Below are positions 12,204 to 20,225 of a stretch of DNA of 64,000 nt, piece by piece. How positions within the stretch are numbered: the first letter of the stretch is position 1; each line of letters begins with the position of its first letter. The notes under the pieces are model-generated. The model worked only from the letters and a program-made list of their open reading frames with translations. It was not told the DNA's origin and made no database searches. Where the stretch lies: assembly GCF_030908215.1 (NCBI RefSeq), contig NZ_JAVFJK010000004.1, forward strand, positions 282,921 through 346,920, given 5' to 3'. This DNA comes from Sinomonas sp. ASV486. Its GTDB lineage: Bacteria; Actinomycetota; Actinomycetes; Actinomycetales; Micrococcaceae. Both the position numbers and the translations under genes were made by a program.

Positions 12204-13127
12204 CTACTTCACTCCTCCGGCGGTCAAGCCGCCCACTAGATACTTCTGGAAGAACAGGTACAGGATCACGACGGGCACGGCGCAGACGAGGGCCGAGGCC
12301 ATCATCTGCCCGTAGTACGGAATCGCACCGCCCTCGGTGCTGGTCGCGAAGACCTGAAGCGCCACAGCGGCGGTCTGGGTGTCCGGGCGCGTCATGACCG
12401 ACGCGAACAGCACGTCGTTCCAGCCGAGCAGGAAGGCGAAGATGCCGGAGACGATGATCCCGGGCCAGCTCAGCGGCAGGATGATCCTCGTCAGAATGCC
12501 GAGGTTCGACGCGCCGTCGATCCTCGCGGCCTCCTCGAGTTCCTTCGGCAGCCCGCGCAGGTAGGTGACCATCACCCAGGTCGAGAAGGGCAGCGCGAAC
12601 GTCAGGTACGTCACGATGAGGCCCCAGCGGGTTCCGATCACTGTGACCCCGAGGTACGTCGCGGCCGAGGAGAACAGGACGAAGACCGGCAGGACGAGGA
12701 GCGTGCCGGGGATCGACTGCAGACCGAGGAGGCCGCGCAGCACCGTGAGGCGCCCGCGGAACTGGTAGCGGACCAGAACGTAGGCCGTGCCGATGGACAG
12801 GACCGCCGAGATCACCGCCGTGGCGCCGGCCGCGATGACGGAGTTCACGAGTGCGCTCGCAAGCCCCACGCTCGACCAGATCTTCACATAGTTGTCGAAC
12901 GTGAATTCGGCAGGCCAGAAGTCGCCGCGGGCCACGGAGATGTCCGAGTTGATGCTCGCGAGGAAGATGTACACGATCGGGGCGAGGACGAACAGGCCGA
13001 GCACCGCGATGACGACGGTGAGCAGCCACCCCGGCATGAGGCGCGTGACCTCCGCCTGTTGGCGCGAGCCGGGCCTGTCAACGAGCGGATTCAGCGTTGT
13101 TTTCGTGACTGTCTGTGAGAGGGTCAC
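12204..13127 (-). CDS. CUT1 sugar ABC transporter permease (MalG type)
   Basis: Protein of 307 residues with six predicted membrane segments and the EAA loop EEAARIDGASNLGILTRIILPL that docks on the ATPase. The C terminus LVGGLTAGGVK is typical of MalG-like subunits. The GTG start overlaps the stop of the MalF-type partner by GTGA. Together with that partner and the lipoprotein it forms an importer. No ATP-binding subunit is encoded here, so a shared MsmK-type ATPase elsewhere is inferred. Co-transcription with uronate genes suggests a uronate-containing oligosaccharide or glucuronide as substrate. Confidence 0.85.
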   Translation of the reverse strand: MTLSQTVTKTTLNPLVDRPGSRQQAEVTRLMPGWLLTVVIAVLGLFVLAPIVYIFLASINSDISVARGDFWPAEFTFDNYVKIWSSVGLASALVNSVIAAGATAVISAVLSIGTAYVLVRYQFRGRLTVLRGLLGLQSIPGTLLVLPVFVLFSSAATYLGVTVIGTRWGLIVTYLTFALPFSTWVMVTYLRGLPKELEEAARIDGASNLGILTRIILPLSWPGIIVSGIFAFLLGWNDVLFASVMTRPDTQTAAVALQVFATSTEGGAIPYYGQMMASALVCAVPVVILYLFFQKYLVGGLTAGGVK

Positions 13128-14047
13128 TTGCGGCCTCCCTGGGATTCGGTGTCGTCAAGCCTGACGGCGCGGAGGTAGATGAAGAGGGGGATCAGGATGA
13201 GGATGAGCGAAACCACGGCCATCGCGGCGGACAGGCCGAAGCGGAAGCTCTGGAAGCTCGTCACGTAGGTCAGGATCGGGAGCAGCTCCACATCGTGCGG
13301 GGCGGGGAGCCCGAACATCACGTACGGCAGTGTGAAGTTGTTGATGTGGTTCAGCATCCCGATGATGAAGGCGAGGGAGACCGGACCCTTGAGGTACGGG
13401 AACACGACGTACCGGAGCTTGGTCCACCACAGGGCGCCGTCCAGCGCCGATGCCTCGTGCACCTCGTGGTCCACGGACTGCAGGCCCGACAGTGCGAGCA
13501 GGTAGACGAACGGCCACGATGCCCAGACCTGCACGAAGATGATGGCCCCGTACGTGTTGGGGCCGTTGAGCCACAGCCCCGGATCGATTCCGAAGAGGCC
13601 GAACGAGTGGTCTACCACGCCCTGCGGCTGGAACATCGTGCGCCACACGGTCGCGACCACGAAGGACGGCAGGATGTAGGGAATGAGGAAGACAGATCGC
13701 ACGACGGCGCGGCCCTTGAACGCGTTCTGCGTCGCCACAGCCGCGGCGATGCCGATCGGCAGGGCGACGACGGTCGCGATGAACGAGTACGAGACGCTCA
13801 GCCAGACGGCGTGGAAGAGGGTGGTCTGGGTGACAGCCTCGACGTAGTTGCCGAACGCGATGAACGGCGAGGCGATCCACTGGCGCAGGGTGTACTGGTC
13901 GAGGTCCAGGAGGGACATGTAGAGGCCCAGCAGGAGCGGGATCAGGATGACGATGGTCATCAGGAGTCCGCCCGGCAGGAGCATCCACAGGGGACGGTTC
14001 CGCTCGGACAGGCCGCGGCGCGGCTTGTCCGGGGTGGGGGTCGGCAC
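13124..14047 (-). CDS. CUT1 sugar ABC transporter permease (MalF type), N terminus probably frameshifted
   Basis: The uninterrupted frame gives 307 residues with six membrane segments and EAA loop HEASALDGALWWTKLRYVVFPYL, a complete transport core. The GTG at 14047 has only a weak ribosome-binding site. An ATG at 14249, in a frame offset by one base, encodes a proline-rich tail that would join this gene if one base were removed from the G12 or C8 run at 14130-14141 or 14094-14101. The likely native protein is therefore about 67 residues longer. Either the run length is misread here or the gene is phase-variable. Confidence 0.82.
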   Translation of the reverse strand: MPTPTPDKPRRGLSERNRPLWMLLPGGLLMTIVILIPLLLGLYMSLLDLDQYTLRQWIASPFIAFGNYVEAVTQTTLFHAVWLSVSYSFIATVVALPIGIAAAVATQNAFKGRAVVRSVFLIPYILPSFVVATVWRTMFQPQGVVDHSFGLFGIDPGLWLNGPNTYGAIIFVQVWASWPFVYLLALSGLQSVDHEVHEASALDGALWWTKLRYVVFPYLKGPVSLAFIIGMLNHINNFTLPYVMFGLPAPHDVELLPILTYVTSFQSFRFGLSAAMAVVSLILILIPLFIYLRAVRLDDTESQGGRK

Positions 14048-14249
14048 CGAGCTGGTCCTGTTGGTGCCGGACGGGGCGGGCCGGGCGGCCCCGCCCCCCC
14101 CGGCAGCGGGCGGCCGGGGCTGCGGCGGCGGGGGGGGGGGGCGGCACGGTGCGGGTCGTGTTGGTGCCGGCGGGGGCGGGCGGGGCGGCCCGGCCCGCCG
14201 CGGATGCGGCAGGCCGGGTCTCCGGCGAAGGGGTGCTTGCAGTGTTCAT
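14048..14249 (-). other. displaced permease N-terminal segment with imperfect duplication and homopolymers
   Basis: From ATG 14249 the minus strand reads MNTASTPSPETRPAASA and continues into a Pro/Gly-rich linker. The sequence around 14055-14095 (GTTGGTGCCGG plus a G/C-rich tail) recurs at 14155-14195, about 100 bp away, giving the protein repeats GTNTTRTV and GTNRTSSV. Between them lie C8 (14094-14101) and G12 (14130-14141). The distance from ATG 14249 to codon 14047 is one base off a multiple of three. Confidence 0.7.
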
Positions 14250-14277
14250 GTCAGTCACGCGGGGTCGAGTCCGCAGC

Positions 14278-15633
14278 TCACTTCGCCCGGTCGAGGGACT
14301 GCTGGGCCTTGGTCTGCGCATCCTTGATGCGCTGGCTCAGCGCCGAGTCGGACACGTTGCCCGAGGCGAGGTCCGGGACGCTCTGGACCGTGACGTTGAG
14401 CAGGGCGAGCTGGATGTCGCTCCACGCACCGGTGAACGGGGTCGCGAACGACTGCTTCGCGGCGTCGGTGATCGGTGCCATGTGCGGCGCGGAGGTCAGG
14501 GACGCGAGCGCCTCGGCGTTCGCGGGCAGGTCACCGAAGGTCTTCTGGTAGTTCAGCTGCTCATCCTTGCTGGTGACGAGATTGATGTACGCGAACGCGA
14601 GGTCCTTGTTCTTCGAGTAGTCCGCCACGACCACGTTGTCACCGGACAGGATCGACGCCGCGGGGGTCGCCCCGGACTTCGGCGACGAGTCGCCGGGCGC
14701 CGCGACGGGCATGAGGGCGTAGTCGTACTTGTCCTTGAGCGCCGACTTCTCGAGGGTCGGGATCGAGTTCGAGGTGGTCATCGGGAAGAACGCGGCCTTG
14801 CCGGCGGCGAAGTCGGCGAGCGCCTGGGCGTTGCTCCACCCGACCGAGGCGGGGTTGACGACCTTGTTGTTGGTCAACCAGCCGAAGTAGGTCTCGTAGG
14901 CCTTCTTGACGGCCGGGTCGTCGAGCTTGGCCGTCTTGCCGTCAACGAGGGGGTTGCCCGCCTGGACTGACATCGCCCAGATGTACTTCCACGGATCGAA
15001 GTTGTCCTTGTAGGCGACGGCGAGGCCATACTGGCCCTTGGCCGCGTCGGTGGTCTTCTTGGCCTGGTCGAGGAGGCCATCCCACGTTGTCGCGGGCTTG
15101 TCGATGCCCGCTGCCTTGAGGATGTCCTTGTTGTAGGCCATGACGAACGGCCTGCTCACGAACGGGACGCCCGCGAGGTGGTCCTTGTCCGGGCCGGAGA
15201 TGCCGAGGGCAGCCTGGTTGAACCGGTCCTTGCCGCCGACCTTCTTCCAGTCGTCGTCGGTGAGCGTCACGAAGGCCTTGGTCGCGTAGGCGGTCGGCGT
15301 GAAGGTCGTGCCGAGCGAGTACACGTCCGGCCCCTGGCCGGACACCACCGACGTCTGGATGCGCGTGAGCTCGTCGTTGGCGGAAGTGAAGGTCTCGAAC
15401 TTGAGGTCAGCGCTGGTCTGGGTCTTGAACTTGGCAGCGATGTCCGACATCCACTGCTTCTGCTGCTCGGGGTAGAGCGTGTTGACGTTGACCAGGACGT
15501 TGAGCGTCTTGCCGGCACCGTTGACGGCCCCGCCAGACGAGCCCCCTGACGAGCCGCCTGAACCGCAGGCTGTGAGGGCAAGTGCCGCTGCTGCCGCGAC
15601 GGCGGCCAGCTTGGCGGAGGTGCGCATCCGCAT
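14278..15633 (-). CDS. CUT1 sugar-binding lipoprotein
   Basis: Protein of 451 residues with a lipoprotein signal peptide: MRMRTSAKL, an Ala-rich hydrophobic stretch, then lipobox LTAC with the lipidated cysteine at 23, followed by a Gly/Ser linker. The rest is an extracellular SBP_bac_1-type fold (VLVNVNTLYPEQ, GQGPDVYSLG, ATTWDGLLDQAKK). ATG at 15633 follows AGAGGAG by six bases. It is first gene of the six-gene importer-uxaC-uxuB operon and has the operator-bearing promoter. The ligand is inferred from context to be a uronate-containing sugar. Confidence 0.87.
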   Translation of the reverse strand: MRMRTSAKLAAVAAAAALALTACGSGGSSGGSSGGAVNGAGKTLNVLVNVNTLYPEQQKQWMSDIAAKFKTQTSADLKFETFTSANDELTRIQTSVVSGQGPDVYSLGTTFTPTAYATKAFVTLTDDDWKKVGGKDRFNQAALGISGPDKDHLAGVPFVSRPFVMAYNKDILKAAGIDKPATTWDGLLDQAKKTTDAAKGQYGLAVAYKDNFDPWKYIWAMSVQAGNPLVDGKTAKLDDPAVKKAYETYFGWLTNNKVVNPASVGWSNAQALADFAAGKAAFFPMTTSNSIPTLEKSALKDKYDYALMPVAAPGDSSPKSGATPAASILSGDNVVVADYSKNKDLAFAYINLVTSKDEQLNYQKTFGDLPANAEALASLTSAPHMAPITDAAKQSFATPFTGAWSDIQLALLNVTVQSVPDLASGNVSDSALSQRIKDAQTKAQQSLDRAK

Positions 15634-15704
15634 GGTGTCTCCTCTTTGAGTACTCATTGCATCGGATTTCGTGACGCAGCCCACAACCGTGAGCAGCACT
15701 AGCG

Positions 15705-15752
15705 AGTCTAGGAAGAGCAAAACATGGCGGCAAGCGATTGCCAAAATTTGCC
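15705..15752 (-). promoter_or_regulatory. promoter and LacI-type operator of the sugar importer-uxaC-uxuB operon
   Basis: Minus strand GGCAA-atttt-GGCAAtcgcTTGCC (15752-15729). The operator end forms -35 TTGCCG (15728-15733); TAGACT (15705-15710) is the -10 with 17-bp spacing. Predicted leader about 65 nt. The same operator lies 22-45 bp before the divergent lacI start at 15774, so it could also autoregulate that gene. Confidence 0.8.
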
Positions 15753-15773
15753 AAGCCTGCTCCAATGGAAGTC

Positions 15774-16817
15774 ATGACAGAGTCTTCCGGGGCCATCGAG
15801 GCCTCCGAGCGGATGCCCACCATCCGCGACATCGCCGAACGGGCCGGCGTCGCGACGTCGACCGTATCCCGCGCTCTTTCCAACCCGCAGCGCGTCAACG
15901 CCCGCACCCGCGAGCGCATCGAGAAGATCGCAGCAGAGCTGCACTACGTGCCGAGTTCCCAAGCCCGCGGGCTGAGCTCGGGGCGCACGGGCATCATCGC
16001 GGTCCTCGTGCCCGACGTGACCAACCCGTTCTACTTCGACATCATCCGCGGCACGCAGAACCAGCTCAAGGCGGCGGGCTACACACAGCTGCTCGTCGAC
16101 ACTGAGGAGGCGACCGATGTCGAACTCGATGCCCTGCGCAAGCTGCGCCGCACCGCGGACGGAATCATCCTCGCGGCGTCGCGCCTCACCGATGTCCAGC
16201 TCACCGAGGCCGCGCGCCTCCAGCCGCTCGTGACGATCAACCGCGCGACGGCAGACGCCCCCACCGTGCTCATCGACACCCCCAGCGCTATGGTCCAGGC
16301 GCTCGAGCACCTCGCCTCGCTCGGGCACACGAGGGTGACCTACGTGGGCGGCCCGACGAGCTCGTGGTCAACACACCGCCGCTGGAAGGCGATCGAAGAG
16401 GCCGCCGCGCGGCGCGGGATGACGGCGACCCGCGTGGGGCCCTACTCCCCGAAGACCTCATCCGGTGCTGCAGCTGCCGACGCTGCCCTGCGCACGGGCG
16501 CGACGGCCGTCATCGCGTTCAACGACCTCATCGCGATCGGCATGCTCCAACGCTTCCGCGAGCGCGGCGTCCGCGTGCCTGAGGACATGAGCATCGTGGG
16601 CTGCGACAACATCTTCGGGGCCGACTTCTGCAACCCGCCGCTGACCACGATCGCCTCCCCGATCGAGCAGGCCGGGCGCACCGCCGTCTCGATGCTCCTC
16701 GCCCAGCTCGATCCGCTGCACGCAGCGACGGTCCGCAGGCTTGCGGTCATGCCCACCCACCTCGAGGTGCGGGCCTCGACAGGCCAGGCGCCCGCCCGCA
16801 CCGAGCACGCCGGCTGA
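15774..16817 (+). CDS. LacI-family transcriptional regulator 1
   Basis: Protein of 347 residues: an N-terminal HTH (MPTIRDIAERAG, STVSRALSNPQRV) with hinge VPSSQARGLSSG, then a periplasmic-binding-protein-like effector domain (GIIAVLVPDVTNPFYFDII ... AVIAFNDLIAIGMLQ ... VGCDNIFGADFCNPPLTTI). It is divergent from the sugar importer operon and shares its operator, so it is the leading candidate to repress the uronate regulon in the absence of a uronate-derived inducer. I chose ATG 15774; in-frame ATGs at 15765 and 15813 are alternatives, and no start has a good ribosome-binding site. It is convergent with the second lacI gene, 19 bp apart. Confidence 0.87.
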   Translation: MTESSGAIEASERMPTIRDIAERAGVATSTVSRALSNPQRVNARTRERIEKIAAELHYVPSSQARGLSSGRTGIIAVLVPDVTNPFYFDIIRGTQNQLKAAGYTQLLVDTEEATDVELDALRKLRRTADGIILAASRLTDVQLTEAARLQPLVTINRATADAPTVLIDTPSAMVQALEHLASLGHTRVTYVGGPTSSWSTHRRWKAIEEAAARRGMTATRVGPYSPKTSSGAAAADAALRTGATAVIAFNDLIAIGMLQRFRERGVRVPEDMSIVGCDNIFGADFCNPPLTTIASPIEQAGRTAVSMLLAQLDPLHAATVRRLAVMPTHLEVRASTGQAPARTEHAG

Positions 16818-16836
16818 GCAGTCCCTCCTGGCCTTT

Positions 16837-17853
16837 CTACGCCGGGCCGAGGGAGCCGCGTTCGTGGAATACTGTCGCGAGGCCGTACGACGGCGCGCCC
16901 GGACCGCCGTCGTCGGCCGCCGTTCCGCGATCCGTGCTGCCCTCGATCCGCGCGAGCAGCATCCTGACCGCCTGGCCGCCAGCCTCGTTGAGCGGCGCGC
17001 CGATGGTCGCAAGGCGGGGCGACGTGAAGTCGGAGCCGCGGATGTTGTCGAAGCCGACGATGCTGAGCCGCTCGGGCACCGGCACGCCGCGGTCCTGGAG
17101 CTCCTGCAGGAGGCCGATCGCGATGAGGTCGTTGAACGCGATGACGAGCGAGCACCCGCTGGCGAGCACGTCATCGGCGAGCTCGGCCCCGCGTCGGCGT
17201 GAGGGCATGCCGGGCGGCGCCGAGACAGCCTCGATCCCGGCCTCGGCGCCCGCCGCCTCGAGGATGTCCCATCGACTCCGCGACATCCACGAGCTGCCCA
17301 CGCCCGGAATGTAGAGCAGCCGGCGGTGCCCCAGCTCGGCCGCGCGCACGACGGCGGCTCTCACCCCGGGCGCGACGTCTGGCACAACGCTGGGCACGCC
17401 GTTGAGAACCCGGTTGACGACGACGGTCGGCTTGTCCCCCGCGAACTCGCGGATGCGGGCGTCGGGGATGCGCGGTGAGGCGAGGATGACGCCGTCGACC
17501 GCCGCCCGTACACGGCGCGCCCAGTCCAGCTCCGCCTGGGCCGAACGGAACTCCTCCCCCACGAGCACCACGTAGTCGACCTCCCTCGCGGCCCGCTCCG
17601 CGCCCCGCAGGATGTCCTGGTACACGGCATACGCGATGTCAGGGACGAGGAGGCCAATGGTCTGGAGACGCCCGGTCTTGACGGCCCGCGCGACGGTATT
17701 GACGTGGTAGTCGAGTTCGCGCGCGGCATCCTCAATGCGGCGTTGGGTCGCTGCACTCACGCGCCCGGGCCGGCTCAGGGCGCGAGAGACGGTCGACGCA
17801 TTCACTCCGACGAGCGCCGCAATGTCGTAGATCGTCGCCTGGGGCTTGGGCAC
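16837..17853 (-). CDS. LacI-family transcriptional regulator 2
   Basis: Protein of 338 residues: HTH ATIYDIAALVGVNASTVSRAL, hinge near VNTVARAVKTGR, then an effector domain (IGLLVPDIAYAVYQDIL ... LVIAFNDLIAIGLLQ ... VGFDNIRGSDFTSPRLATI). Its recognition helix resembles that of regulator 1, so both may recognise related GGCAAnCGnTTGCC sites. It is the third gene of a unit with a TIM-barrel isomerase and a Gfo/Idh/MocA enzyme. The GTG start follows AAAGGAGG by 3-5 bases, but that Shine-Dalgarno is buried in a 14-bp perfect hairpin. Confidence 0.87.
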   Translation of the reverse strand: MPKPQATIYDIAALVGVNASTVSRALSRPGRVSAATQRRIEDAARELDYHVNTVARAVKTGRLQTIGLLVPDIAYAVYQDILRGAERAAREVDYVVLVGEEFRSAQAELDWARRVRAAVDGVILASPRIPDARIREFAGDKPTVVVNRVLNGVPSVVPDVAPGVRAAVVRAAELGHRRLLYIPGVGSSWMSRSRWDILEAAGAEAGIEAVSAPPGMPSRRRGAELADDVLASGCSLVIAFNDLIAIGLLQELQDRGVPVPERLSIVGFDNIRGSDFTSPRLATIGAPLNEAGGQAVRMLLARIEGSTDRGTAADDGGPGAPSYGLATVFHERGSLGPA

Positions 17854-17856
17854 AGG

Positions 17857-17892
17857 GCCTCCTTTCTGGGTCCATGCTCCCAGAAAGGAGGC
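17857..17892 (-). promoter_or_regulatory. hairpin sequestering the ribosome-binding site of lacI 2
   Basis: GCCTCCTTTCTGGG (17857-17870) and CCCAGAAAGGAGGC (17879-17892) form a perfect 14-bp inverted repeat with an 8-base loop. In the minus-strand mRNA the second arm contains the AAAGGAGG Shine-Dalgarno of the downstream gene. No U-run follows, so it looks more like a translation-blocking or processing hairpin than an ordinary terminator, though termination is not excluded. Confidence 0.65.
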
Positions 17893-17915
17893 TTGCGCTG
17901 CGCCCCTTCAGAGGG

Positions 17916-19082
17916 CTACGCGCGCTCGGGGAACTTGCCCTCGGCGGCGATGCGCTTGTTGAGCTCCGCGAGGAACTCGTCCTCGTCGAAGTCCATCGAG
18001 ACTTCCTTCCCGGTCCAGCTCGAGAGGTGGATCGCGTTGGCGAGCCGCACGCCGAGCATGCCGTCGGTACCCGGGGCGAGCAGGGGTGTGCCGTCGAGGA
18101 TGTTCGCGGCGAAGTTCTCAAGCACGCCGGAGTGCTGGGCGCCCCAAGCGGACTCGAACGCGATGGTCTCCTGCGTGTAGAAGTCCGCCGGGTTGAACTG
18201 GCCCTGGAACATCTTGCGGACGTCATCCATGTCCATGGCCTCGCTCAGCTCGCGCTCGGGCTTGTTCAGGCGTGTCACCACGGCGGTCTTGGAATCCTCG
18301 ACGACGATCTTGCCCTGGTCGCCGAGGATCTCGAAGCGGTCGGTGCCCGTGATGTCGTGCGTCGCGGTCACGAAGACGCCCGTCGCGCCGTCACCGTAGT
18401 CGACCACCGCGGTCACCTCGTCCTCGACGGCGATGTTGCGACGGAAGCCGTAGGCGACCTTCGAGAAGACGCTCTGCGGGACGCCGCAGATCCACTGCCA
18501 CAGGTCCAGCTGGTGGGGTGCCTGGTTGACCAGGACGCCGCCGCCTTCGCCGCCCCACGTGGCGCGCCACTCGCTCTGGTCGTAGTAGCCCTGCGGGCGC
18601 CACCACGTGGTGATGATCCAGTTGGTGCGCTTGATCTTGCCGATCTCGCCCGCGTCCACGATCTCCTTGAGCTTGCGGTACAGCGGGTTGTTGCGCTGGT
18701 TGAACATGATCGCGAACGTCAGCTCGGGCCGGGTCCCAGCGAACTCGTTGAGCTCCTTGACCTGCTTCGTGTAGACGCCGGCCGGCTTCTCGAGCAGCAC
18801 GTGGATGCCGCGCTCGAGGGCCTGGATGCCCATCTGCGGGTGGAGGTAGTGCGGCACGGTCGTGACGACGGCCTCGACCACGCCGGACTCGAGCATCGTG
18901 ACGTAGTCGTCGAAGACGTGGACGTCCGGGTAGAGCTCGGCGATCTTCTCGCGCTTGGCCGGGTCGACGTCTGCGATGGCCGTGACCTCGATGTTCGGCA
19001 CGAGGCCATCCGCGATGAACTTCGCGTACGAGCTGCCCTGCGCGCCGAATCCGACGACGCCGAGGCGGACTTTCCTGCTCAT
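17916..19082 (-). CDS. Gfo/Idh/MocA-family oxidoreductase 1
   Basis: Protein of 388 residues. N-terminal Rossmann motif GVVGFGAQGSSYAKF, the family signature LLEKPAGVYTKQV with catalytic-loop Lys near residue 98, GEGGGVLVNQAPHQLDLWQWICG and a C-terminal substrate domain rich in aromatic residues. These enzymes oxidise or reduce sugars, cyclitols or sugar acids with NAD(P). The substrate is unknown. It follows a TIM-barrel isomerase by 33 bp, the common oxidoreductase-isomerase pairing of inositol and glycoside pathways, and precedes lacI 2. Confidence 0.8.
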   Translation of the reverse strand: MSRKVRLGVVGFGAQGSSYAKFIADGLVPNIEVTAIADVDPAKREKIAELYPDVHVFDDYVTMLESGVVEAVVTTVPHYLHPQMGIQALERGIHVLLEKPAGVYTKQVKELNEFAGTRPELTFAIMFNQRNNPLYRKLKEIVDAGEIGKIKRTNWIITTWWRPQGYYDQSEWRATWGGEGGGVLVNQAPHQLDLWQWICGVPQSVFSKVAYGFRRNIAVEDEVTAVVDYGDGATGVFVTATHDITGTDRFEILGDQGKIVVEDSKTAVVTRLNKPERELSEAMDMDDVRKMFQGQFNPADFYTQETIAFESAWGAQHSGVLENFAANILDGTPLLAPGTDGMLGVRLANAIHLSSWTGKEVSMDFDEDEFLAELNKRIAAEGKFPERA

Positions 19083-19115
19083 GGGTACTGTCTCCGTTCT
19101 GGTGTGAGAAGTCTC

Positions 19116-19976
19116 TTAGAAGAGGTTCTTGAAGCCGAGGGACACGAGGTTGTCGTGCGAGGTCTGCAGCACGTCGAACACTCCGCGGCCGTACAGCTGA
19201 TCCTGCTCCACGAGCAGGTACTTCGCTCCGGCATCGATGGCGCTTGGGACGATCGAGGCGAAGTCGAGGTTGCCCTCTCCGACCTCCGCGAACTGGACAA
19301 CATCCTTGAAGTGGCCCATGAAGGCGGCGAAGTCGCCGGACTCGTAGGCGGCGATCCCCTCCTCGGGGAGGGCGCCGATCCGGTAGTCCTTGAGGTGGAC
19401 CATGGCCGTGCGGCCCGCGTACTTCTGCAGGGTGCGGACGGGGTCGAGGCCGCCGCGCTGGACCCAGTGGACGTCAATCTCAAGGCCGATGCTGGGGGCC
19501 TCCTCCGCGAGGATGTCCATGACGTAGCGGCCGCCCATGCGGGCGAAGTCCACGTGGTGGTTGTGGTAGTAGAGCGTCACACCATGGTCGGCAAGGGCCT
19601 GGGCCGCCTTCTCGACGCGCTTCGCGTAGTCGACCACGCGTTCCTCGCTGCGCAGCTCGGACATGGGGAGCATGCCGATGCGGAGCATGTCCGTGCCGAG
19701 GCGCTTGCAGTCCGCGGCGGCACGGTCTATGTCGACGGCGAGCGCGTACGGCGTCGCCCCCTTCTCGCCGTCGAGCTGCGCGGACAGCGCGGCGAACTCG
19801 ACACCGAGCTCGCCCCGCGACCGTTCAAGCTCGGCAATATTCTTCTCGTCCATCGGGATCTGCGAAACCTCGACGGCCTTGTACCCGATGTCCGCAACCT
19901 TGCGGAGCGTCTCGAAGGGGCCGATCTCCGCGAAGCTGTCCTTGAGCATCATCGCCTGTACGCCGATCTTGGCCAT
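19116..19976 (-). CDS. IolE-like sugar isomerase/dehydratase TIM barrel
   Basis: Protein of 286 residues of the xylose-isomerase-like TIM-barrel superfamily. Metal-binding blocks: AVEVSQIPM, TLYYHNHHVDFARMGG, LEIDVHWVQRGG, AMVHLKDYRIG and a final ligand region near LLVEQDQL. Relatives include inosose dehydratase, sugar epimerases and keto-glycoside-cleaving barrels; the reaction cannot be fixed from sequence. It is first gene of a unit with a Gfo/Idh/MocA oxidoreductase and lacI 2, driven by an operator-bearing promoter with a leader of about 114 nt. Confidence 0.75.
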   Translation of the reverse strand: MAKIGVQAMMLKDSFAEIGPFETLRKVADIGYKAVEVSQIPMDEKNIAELERSRGELGVEFAALSAQLDGEKGATPYALAVDIDRAAADCKRLGTDMLRIGMLPMSELRSEERVVDYAKRVEKAAQALADHGVTLYYHNHHVDFARMGGRYVMDILAEEAPSIGLEIDVHWVQRGGLDPVRTLQKYAGRTAMVHLKDYRIGALPEEGIAAYESGDFAAFMGHFKDVVQFAEVGEGNLDFASIVPSAIDAGAKYLLVEQDQLYGRGVFDVLQTSHDNLVSLGFKNLF

Positions 19977-20096
19977 GGTTCTCCTTAGTATCGTTCAGTG
20001 TCTTCTGGGGAGTCGTGGGGTCTTGCTCGGTTCCCGGGGCGCCGCGACGCTGTCCGACGACGGGATCGCGGTGCGCGGCATCACACGCATCGTTCC

Positions 20097-20145
20097 ACCG
20101 TATCCCCGACGGCATCACATGGAAACCGTTTGCCATTTGGTTGCC
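20097..20145 (-). promoter_or_regulatory. promoter and LacI-type operator of isomerase-oxidoreductase-lacI 2 unit
   Basis: Minus strand GGCAA-ccaaat-GGCAAacggTTTCC (20145-20121), with an 11-bp rather than 10-bp half-site period and a degenerate proximal half. -35 TTTCCA (20120-20125), 17 bp, -10 TACGGT (20097-20102). It is the least symmetrical of the six operators. Confidence 0.7.
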
Positions 20146-20148
20146 ACG

Positions 20149-20190
20149 ACGACGGCAGGCGGGACCGCGAAGGCTCCCACCCGCCGTCGT
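20149..20190 (-). terminator. terminator of the oligopeptide-type ABC operon
   Basis: Sixteen-base arms 20149-20164 and 20175-20190 pair with two mismatches around a 10-base loop, just before the next operator. The arm contains the recurring CACGACG/CGTCGTG word. No U-run; a GC-rich actinobacterial-type terminator is inferred. Confidence 0.6.
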
Positions 20191-20225
20191 GCGCCCGACC
20201 TCGCCGGACCTCCCGGACCCTACGG

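Noticed and set aside
17874-19988. A 704-codon plus-strand open frame opposite the oxidoreductase and isomerase genes.
   Set aside because: Shadow of two conserved minus-strand genes; no domain or ribosome-binding site.
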